This document shows positions 59,040 to 64,000 of a DNA stretch of 64,000 nt, piece after piece (the first letter of the stretch is position 1; every line of letters begins with the position of its first letter). The stretch is from UMGS621 sp964468815 (lineage in GTDB: Bacteria; Bacillota; Clostridia; Christensenellales; Borkfalkiaceae), in NCBI GenBank assembly GCA_964468815.1, contig CAYXWN010000001.1, positions 1-64,000 of the forward strand, in the 5' to 3' direction. Below the pieces are notes generated by a model, which made no database searches, was not told the DNA's origin, and saw only the letters and a program-made list of their open reading frames with translations. The position numbers and the translations under genes are program-made.

Positions 59040-59075
59040 AAAAGAGGCTGTGCTTTTACGCGCATAGCCTCTTTT
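59040..59075. terminator. bidirectional terminator between the PII-like genes and glnN
   Basis: AAAAGAGGCTGTGC (59040-59053) pairs with GCATAGCCTCTTTT (59062-59075, one G-T pair). The A-rich and T-rich arms let it work for the + strand DUF1538-PII transcript and the - strand glnN transcript that converge here. Confidence 0.85.
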
Positions 59076-59100
59076 GTGTCTTATAAAAGAATTTATTAAA

Positions 59101-61176
59101 TTAGAGATAATAAAGTAAATCGCCGTAGTCGGGGAACGGCCAATATTTTTTGGCAGTCAATAATTCCGCTTCGTCTACGCATTTTCTAAGTTTTTCCATG
59201 GCAGGAAGAATGGAATCCTTATAATTCTTCGCGCAATCAAATCCGCTGAGTTTTTCCGCTTTTGCAATTGCTTTTTCAAGCGATTCCGTTTTGGTTGTGA
59301 TTTCGGAATACAATGCGGCTAGTTTGGTGAGTGTTTCGGTATTCGATTTTATTTCCAACTGTTTTAACTTATAGGCTGTTTCCGATAATTCGCCTAAATA
59401 GTTATTAATCGCAGGGAGAATTGATTTTTTTACCATATCGATTGCGGTTAAAGCCTCGATGTGAATAATTTTAGAGTAGTTTTCCAAGAAAATTTCTTTA
59501 CGGGATTGCAATTCCGTTTCGGTAAAGATTCCGTGTTTTCCAAAAACCTCAACGTTTTTCTTGTCGGTCAAATGGGGAAGTGCGTCAACCGTGGTTCTCA
59601 GATTCATTAAGCCGCGCTTTTCCGCCTCGACGCTCCATTCGTCCGAATAGTTATTGCCGTTAAAAATAATTCTTTTATGGTTTTTGAACGTTTCCTTTAT
59701 GATATCTTTAACGCAAGAGGAAAGATCGTCTGTGTGCTCTAAACGGTCGGCGAACAGGCTTAATTCTTCTGCGATAATCGTATTGAGAACGGTATTGATA
59801 TCCGCAATGGACTGAGAAGATCCGGGCATACGGAACTCAAATTTGTTCCCGGTAAAGGCGAACGGAGAGGTCCGATTGCGGTCCGTACTGTCTTGCGGTA
59901 AACGAGGGAGCACGTGAACGCCGATTTCTACAACGCATTTTGCGCGTTTAGAATAATTTCGATCTTCTTCGATTGCGTTGAGAATACCGGTGAGTTCGTC
60001 CCCGAGGAACATGGAAACGATTGCCGGAGGAGCTTCGTTTGCACCCAATCTGTGGTCATTTCCGGGGCTTGCGACCGTAATGCGCAGTAAATCTTGATAT
60101 TCGTCAACCGCTTTGATGACAGCGGAGAGAAAAAGAAGAAATTGTGCGTTATCGTACGGTGTTTCGCCGGGTTCGAGTAAGTTAACGCCGGTATCCGTTG
60201 AAAGCGACCAATTGTTGTGTTTTCCGCTTCCGTTAACGCGTTCAAACGGTTTTTCATGCAAAAGACATTTTAATCCGTGCTTGCTTGCTATGTTTTTCAT
60301 CAACTCCATGGTTAGTTGATTGTGATCGGTCGCAATATTCGTGCTGGAAAAGATGGGGGCGAGTTCGTGCTGACTGGGTGCGGCTTCGTTGTGCTTTGTT
60401 TTTGCAAGAACGCCGAGTTTCCATAATTCTTCGTCAAGTTCTTTCATGTATGCAACAACTCTGGGTTTAATTGCACCGAAATAGTGGTCTTCCAATTCTT
60501 GCCCTTTCGGTGCGCGAGCGCCGAATAACGTTCTGCCCGTAAATACCAAATCGGGGCGTTTTGCGTAATCTGCCAAATCGACTAAAAAATATTCTTGCTC
60601 TGCACCGACGGTAGAAATAACTTTCTGAACGTCCGTTTTGCCGAATAATTTCAAAATACGCAATGCTTCCGAGCTGATTGCTTCCATACTGCGAAGTAAG
60701 GGGGTTTTCTTGTCCAACGCTTCTCCGTTATAACTGCAAAAAGCCGTCGGAATACAGAGAATATCGTCTTTGATAAAAGCATAAGAGGTTGGATCCCACG
60801 CCGTGTATCCGCGCGCCTCAAACGTCGAACGAAGTCCGCCGGACGGAAAACTAGATGCGTCAGGTTCTCCCTTGATTAATTCCTTTCCGCTAAATTCCAT
60901 GATTACGCCGCCGTCGGACGTGGGGGAGATAAACGAATCATGTTTTTCTGCCGTAATACCGGTCATGGGTTGAAACCAATGCGTAAAGTGTGTAACGCCG
61001 TGCTCAATCGCCCAATCTTTCATAGCGTTGGCAACGGCATTCGCGACTTCGATGTCCAGTGCTTTGTTGTCTGCGATACATCTTTTCAGCAAATTGTAAA
61101 TGTCTTTCGGTAAGCGTTGCTTCATAATGCGATCGTTAAATACAAGACTGCCGAACAAAGTGGGAAGTTCCTTCAT
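59101..61176 (-). CDS. glnN: type III glutamine synthetase
   Basis: The 691-residue length and the opening FGSLVFNDRIMKQRLPKDIY mark GSIII rather than the shorter GSI. Catalytic-region cues are THFTHWFQPMTG near residue 80, FSGKELIKGEPDASSFPSGG, HNEAAPSQHELAPIF with metal ligands, and SGKHNNWSLSTDTG. It makes glutamine from glutamate, ammonia and ATP in the cytosol. AGGAGAAAA precedes the start. The - strand leader contains a strong promoter and an attenuator-like hairpin system, so expression is probably set by anti-termination, with the ANTAR protein encoded nearby as the obvious candidate. Confidence 0.96.
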   Translation of the reverse strand: MKELPTLFGSLVFNDRIMKQRLPKDIYNLLKRCIADNKALDIEVANAVANAMKDWAIEHGVTHFTHWFQPMTGITAEKHDSFISPTSDGGVIMEFSGKELIKGEPDASSFPSGGLRSTFEARGYTAWDPTSYAFIKDDILCIPTAFCSYNGEALDKKTPLLRSMEAISSEALRILKLFGKTDVQKVISTVGAEQEYFLVDLADYAKRPDLVFTGRTLFGARAPKGQELEDHYFGAIKPRVVAYMKELDEELWKLGVLAKTKHNEAAPSQHELAPIFSSTNIATDHNQLTMELMKNIASKHGLKCLLHEKPFERVNGSGKHNNWSLSTDTGVNLLEPGETPYDNAQFLLFLSAVIKAVDEYQDLLRITVASPGNDHRLGANEAPPAIVSMFLGDELTGILNAIEEDRNYSKRAKCVVEIGVHVLPRLPQDSTDRNRTSPFAFTGNKFEFRMPGSSQSIADINTVLNTIIAEELSLFADRLEHTDDLSSCVKDIIKETFKNHKRIIFNGNNYSDEWSVEAEKRGLMNLRTTVDALPHLTDKKNVEVFGKHGIFTETELQSRKEIFLENYSKIIHIEALTAIDMVKKSILPAINNYLGELSETAYKLKQLEIKSNTETLTKLAALYSEITTKTESLEKAIAKAEKLSGFDCAKNYKDSILPAMEKLRKCVDEAELLTAKKYWPFPDYGDLLYYL

Positions 61177-61278
61177 GTTTTTTCTCCTGTTGATAGTATT
61201 TGAACGAAAAAATTCGCTTTGGAATCTTTTCGCGGTAAGCGTGCACTATTAATATAAATAGAACCTTGGTGTAAGGTA

Positions 61279-61321
61279 AAAAAGAAAAAGCGTTACGGAA
61301 AAAACCGCAGCGCCTTTGCTG
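61279..61321 (-). promoter_or_regulatory. attenuator in the glnN leader: A1/G4 hexaloop hairpin overlapping a terminator
   Basis: Reading the - strand, CAGC-AAAGGC-GCTG (61321-61308) makes a 4-bp stem with a hexaloop having A at position 1 and G at position 4, the rule reported for ANTAR target hairpins. Its 3' arm shares 61308-61313 with the terminator stem GCGCTGCGG/CCGTAACGC (61313-61305 with 61298-61290, one mismatch, loop TTTTTT), which is followed by TTTTTCTTTTTT (61289-61279, plus one base). The two folds exclude each other. A second upstream hexaloop hairpin, expected in full ANTAR motifs, is not evident. Confidence 0.6.
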
Positions 61322-61332
61322 TCTTTTATAAA

Positions 61333-61361
61333 ATTATAACAAACGGCGTTTTTTTTGTCAA
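61333..61361 (-). promoter_or_regulatory. sigma-A promoter of glnN
   Basis: On the - strand TTGACA (61361-61356) and TATAAT (61338-61333) have a 17-base spacer; both boxes are consensus. The start near 61326 gives a leader of about 150 bases before the glnN ATG. That leader also holds the attenuator at 61279-61321 and no evident gene. Confidence 0.85.
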
Positions 61362-61404
61362 ATCATTTTTAAGTGTTTTTTGAGAGAAAATTTTCATTAT
61401 TTTA

Positions 61405-61433
61405 TTGACAGAGAAATAAAAATGTGATAGGAT
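61405..61433 (+). promoter_or_regulatory. sigma-A promoter with extended -10, type I glnA-like operon
   Basis: TTGACA (61405-61410), a 17-base spacer and TAGGAT (61428-61433), preceded by TGA, form an extended -10 promoter. The transcript starts near 61440, giving an 80-odd-base leader before the ATG at 61524. Confidence 0.75.
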
Positions 61434-61455
61434 TAAAAAATAAAAGGACAAGGGG

Positions 61456-61499
61456 GTTCTTCTCAAAAGACGTAGTCGTTTGGGAGAACTCTCTTTCCC
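61456..61499 (+). promoter_or_regulatory. structured leader of the glnA-like operon with alternative hairpins
   Basis: GTTCTTCT (61456-61463) pairs with GGGAGAAC (61482-61489, two G-T pairs), enclosing a second stem around AGACG/CGTTT. The same GGGAGA can instead pair with the TCTTTCCC at 61492-61499, which is followed by GTTTTATC, a weak terminator tail. GGAGTGGAGG then serves as ribosome site. The arrangement suggests a regulated leader, though the T-run is poor. Confidence 0.4.
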
Positions 61500-61523
61500 G
61501 TTTTATCGGAGTGGAGGTGTAAA

Positions 61524-62771
61524 ATGAAGTATTCGATTTCCGACGTTGTGGAGTTTATTCAAGAGAATGACGTAAAGTTTGTTCGACTTGTATTTTGCGA
61601 TTTATTCGGCAGAATTAAAAATATTACCGTAATGGCGGATTGTATTGAGGAAGTTTGCAAAAACGGTAAAGTATTTACTCCGACCGGAATTGACGGATTT
61701 GGGACGGAAGATCTTTTATTGTTCCCTGATCTCGACACGATGAACGTTTTGCCGTGGCGACCGCAACAAGGGAGAGTAATTCGATTTATCTGTTCGGTCA
61801 AAACGAAAGACGGACAATGCTTTGGCGGAGACGGAAGAGCGGCGTTAAAGCGCGTGCTTGATGAAGCTTCCGAGGAAGGATACCGATTGAAAGTCGGAAC
61901 GGAATCCGAATTTTATTTGTTTTGCACGGATGAAAAAGGCGATCCTACTTATCGTCCTCACGATAACGGGGGGTATTTGGATATGGCACCTCTCGATAAG
62001 GGGGAGAATATTCGCCGCGAAATTTGTTACAATTTAGAGGCGATGGGAATTCGTCCTACGGCATCTCACCATGAGCGCGGAAGAGGGCAACATGAGATTG
62101 TCTTTGAAGAAAGCGACGCGTTAGAATCGTGTGATAATTTCATTTTTTTCAAATCTGCGGTAAAGGTCATAGCCGGATTGAACGGATTGTACGCTTCTTT
62201 TATGCCGAAGCCCTTATTAAACGAAGAGGGGAACGGAATGAATATCACCGTTGATCTATGGAAAGACGGAAAAAATCTTTTCGGGGAATCCATAGCCCAA
62301 AAGACGTCTCTTTTTGATGCGTTTTCGGCAGGCGTGCTGTCTGAATTAAAAGGAATTACGGCATTTCTCAATACTACCGTTAATTCATACGAGCGTTTAG
62401 GGCAGTTTGACGCGCCCGAAAGAATCGGTATGTCCGAAGTCTTATCCGATTGTGCTACGCGGATCGTGCAGGGTGTTGGCGGCGTGAAATTGGAGGTTCG
62501 TTCGCCGGATGCTCTTTTGAACCCCTATTTTGCGCTTGCGTTGTTGATTCGTGCAGGGCTAAACGGGATAAAGGAAAAAAAAGAGCAACCTTCTTTGAAT
62601 GAAAAATTACCGATTACGTTATCGGAAGCGTTAGAGGCGGCTCGCGCCAGCGAAGTAGTAAAGGCGGTTGTCCCTTGTTTAGAAACGTATTTTTCGATTC
62701 AAGAGAAAGTAATTGCCGAGGCTGTAAGAAACGTTGGGGCGTATAGAGAAAAACTTTTTTATCTGGTTTAA
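61524..62771 (+). CDS. type I glutamine synthetase-family protein
   Basis: The 415-residue protein follows the GSI plan: KFVRLVFCDLFGRIKNITV (beta-grasp domain), GIDGFG, the catalytic GTESEFYLF near residue 127, HHERGRGQHEIVFE near 191, EGNGMNITVDLW, and NSYERLGQFDAPERI with substrate contacts. It is somewhat shorter than typical GlnA, and the adenylylation-site loop near the C terminus is not seen. It may be a true GlnA or a related gamma-glutamyl ligase. It leads an operon with the ANTAR regulator 5 bases downstream and lies divergent from the GSIII gene. Confidence 0.85.
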   Translation: MKYSISDVVEFIQENDVKFVRLVFCDLFGRIKNITVMADCIEEVCKNGKVFTPTGIDGFGTEDLLLFPDLDTMNVLPWRPQQGRVIRFICSVKTKDGQCFGGDGRAALKRVLDEASEEGYRLKVGTESEFYLFCTDEKGDPTYRPHDNGGYLDMAPLDKGENIRREICYNLEAMGIRPTASHHERGRGQHEIVFEESDALESCDNFIFFKSAVKVIAGLNGLYASFMPKPLLNEEGNGMNITVDLWKDGKNLFGESIAQKTSLFDAFSAGVLSELKGITAFLNTTVNSYERLGQFDAPERIGMSEVLSDCATRIVQGVGGVKLEVRSPDALLNPYFALALLIRAGLNGIKEKKEQPSLNEKLPITLSEALEAARASEVVKAVVPCLETYFSIQEKVIAEAVRNVGAYREKLFYLV

Positions 62772-62776
62772 TCGGT

Positions 62777-63343
62777 ATGGAAAGTGTGTTGTTAGCGGTG
62801 TCTTCCGAGCAGAATGCTGTTGCAATCGGAAAGATCATTGCAAAATACGGCGTTCACGATATCGTTTTTGTGTCGAGCGGTATGGAAGCGCGCAGGAAAT
62901 TGCTTGAACGCGCGTTTGATTTGTTGGTGGTGAACGCGCCTCTTTCCGACGAGTACGGAGAAGCCTTAGCGCGAGACGTATCGGTAGGGTATCGGACGCA
63001 GGTTTTGTTGTTAGTGCGTGAAAATGTGGGGGAAATTGCTTATAAAATGGAGCAGTGCGGCGTTTTTACGCTTGAACGCCCGATCAATCATATCGTTTTT
63101 TTTAACGTGTTAAAAATGATTAATGCGTCGCATTATAAACTCGTGCAGGTATATGAGGAACGAGAATGTTTAAAGAGTCGATTGGAAGATATGCGACTAA
63201 TCGGTTTGGCAAAATGCCTTTTAATCGAAAAACTTTATTATACGGAAGAGTTCGCACACAAGCAGATAGAAAAAATTGCAATGAACGAGCGAAAAAGCAA
63301 AGTGCAAGTTGCTCGTGAAATAATAGAGAAATATCGTTCTTAG
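62777..63343 (+). CDS. ANTAR-domain RNA-binding regulator with degenerate receiver
   Basis: The 188-residue protein has a receiver-like N-terminal half (1-120) and a C-terminal ANTAR helix bundle (about 128-185: LEDMRLIGLAKCLLIEKLYYTEEFAHKQIEKIAM, then SKVQVAREIIE). ANTAR domains bind paired hexaloop RNA hairpins and block terminators, as in NasR/EutV systems. In the receiver, the phospho-acceptor position reads VVNAPL with Asn53 in place of Asp, and the acidic pair near the first strand is SSE, so normal phosphorylation is unlikely. Its place between glnA-like and pyrG genes, near the glnN attenuator, suggests control of glutamine supply. Confidence 0.85.
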   Translation: MESVLLAVSSEQNAVAIGKIIAKYGVHDIVFVSSGMEARRKLLERAFDLLVVNAPLSDEYGEALARDVSVGYRTQVLLLVRENVGEIAYKMEQCGVFTLERPINHIVFFNVLKMINASHYKLVQVYEERECLKSRLEDMRLIGLAKCLLIEKLYYTEEFAHKQIEKIAMNERKSKVQVAREIIEKYRS

Positions 63344-63353
63344 GAGTGAACAA

Positions 63354-64000
63354 ATGACAAAGTATATTTTTGTAACGGGCGGCGTGGTGTCCGGTTTGGG
63401 GAAGGGGATTACCGCGGCTAGTCTTGGGCGACTTTTGAAAGCGCGCGGATTAAAGGTCGCTGCGCAGAAGTTAGATCCTTATATCAATATTGATCCGGGT
63501 ACAATGAGTCCTTATGAACACGGAGAAGTTTTCGTAACGGAAGACGGTGCAGAAACAGATCTTGATCTCGGTCATTACGAGCGTTTTATTGATGAAGATC
63601 TCAATAAGTTTTCCAATTTGACCACAGGGAAGGTCTATTGGAACGTTTTGAATAAAGAACGTAACGGAGATTATCTCGGAAAAACCGTTCAAGTGATTCC
63701 GCACGTAACCAACGAGATTAAGTCTTTTATTTATAACGTTGGAAAAAATACGGGTGCGGACGTTGTAATTACGGAAATCGGGGGGACAATCGGCGATATC
63801 GAAAGTCAACCGTTTTTGGAAGCGATTCGACAAGTTGCGTGGGAAGTCGGGCGAGAAAACTGTCTTTATATGCATGTAACGCTTGTTCCTTATATTTCCG
63901 GTTCTTGTGAGTTCAAGAGCAAACCGACGCAACATTCGGTTAAAGAAATGCAGGGCTTGGGGATTCATCCCGATCTTATTATTGCTCGCGTCGATGCGCC
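63354..64000 (+). CDS. pyrG: CTP synthase, 5' part (runs off the window)
   Basis: The ATG at 63354 follows TTAGGAGTG and stays open for 215 codons to the window end. KYIFVTGGVVSGLGKGITAASLGRLLKARG is the nucleotide P-loop region, followed by KLDPYINIDPGTMSPYEHGEVFVTEDGAETDLDLGHYERF, all canonical for the amidoligase domain of CTP synthase, which turns UTP into CTP using glutamine. The C-terminal glutamine amidotransferase lies outside. As a glutamine consumer it fits beside the glutamine synthetase genes. Confidence 0.97.
   Translation, partial: MTKYIFVTGGVVSGLGKGITAASLGRLLKARGLKVAAQKLDPYINIDPGTMSPYEHGEVFVTEDGAETDLDLGHYERFIDEDLNKFSNLTTGKVYWNVLNKERNGDYLGKTVQVIPHVTNEIKSFIYNVGKNTGADVVITEIGGTIGDIESQPFLEAIRQVAWEVGRENCLYMHVTLVPYISGSCEFKSKPTQHSVKEMQGLGIHPDLIIARVDA

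Noticed and set aside
61177..61523. Cyanobacterial-type glnA glutamine riboswitch
   Set aside because: The leader folds do not show its conserved three-way junction core, and that class is not expected in Clostridia.
1..64000. tRNA or rRNA genes
   Set aside because: I looked for T-arm GGTTCGAATCC-like sequence and acceptor pairing in the intergenic gaps and found none.

Overview
The window reads as a chromosomal segment of a Clostridia-type member of the Bacillota, probably an uncultured gut or rumen lineage. Support comes from the sepF-yggS pair, the plsX-rnc-smc-ftsY order, a type III glutamine synthetase, many lipoprotein signals, good AGGAGG-type ribosome sites and sigma-A promoters with 16-17 base spacers. 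The lineage is inference; no 16S or other rRNA gene is present. I found no tRNA, rRNA, CRISPR array, insertion sequence or phage gene.

Region 1 (about 1-20,450) is one long glycan-use locus on the + strand. A LacI-type regulator is followed by an ABC sugar importer (binding lipoprotein and two permeases, no ATPase), a large Ig-domain surface protein, a GH99/WbsX-like lipoprotein, an SGNH esterase-like lipoprotein, two paralogous polysaccharide deacetylases, a GH94 phosphorylase, a GH78-type rhamnosidase, a GH106-like enzyme and a secreted glycerophosphodiesterase-like protein. Gaps from 1391 to 20421 are 0-57 bases, so this is probably one transcript of about 19 kb. The same motif, TTTACnCGnGTAAA, lies between the lacI promoter and its start codon and again ahead of the transporter, which predicts both autoregulation and operon control.

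Region 2 (about 20,880-36,540) is a second glycan locus. An AraC regulator is divergent from a GH51 arabinofuranosidase. Then come a triplicated LamG-like surface protein (broken by a 100-N assembly gap), a second ABC importer without ATPase, a giant GH13-like lipoprotein and a GH31 enzyme. Together the two loci suggest capture outside the cell of an acetylated, rhamnose- and arabinose-containing plant or mucilage glycan, import of oligosaccharides, and intracellular phosphorolysis or hydrolysis. The substrate itself cannot be read from sequence.

Region 3 (36,585-40,979, - strand) holds a GNAT acetyltransferase, guaA, sepF, yggS and asd. Region 4 (41,078-47,800, + strand) holds a YesL/DUF624 membrane protein, a methyltransferase, Hsp33, a TPR protein with an unknown partner, a YkvI-like transporter and a 42-residue basic protein with its own terminator. 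Region 5 (47,801-56,631) is core: an acyltransferase-like protein, asnS, plsX, rnc, smc and ftsY.

Region 6 (56,678-64,000) is nitrogen related: a DUF1538 membrane protein with two PII-like proteins, glnN (GSIII) divergent from a type I glnA-like gene, an ANTAR-domain regulator with a degenerate receiver, and the 5' part of pyrG. The glnN leader carries a terminator overlapped by a hairpin with an A1/G4 hexaloop, the loop rule known for ANTAR target RNAs.

The best leads for something undescribed are three: a shared C-terminal GC-x-[GS]/membrane helix/basic tail on the three secreted proteins that lack a lipobox; the ANTAR-type leader on glnN; and repeated unknown modules in the Ig-domain protein at 4688.
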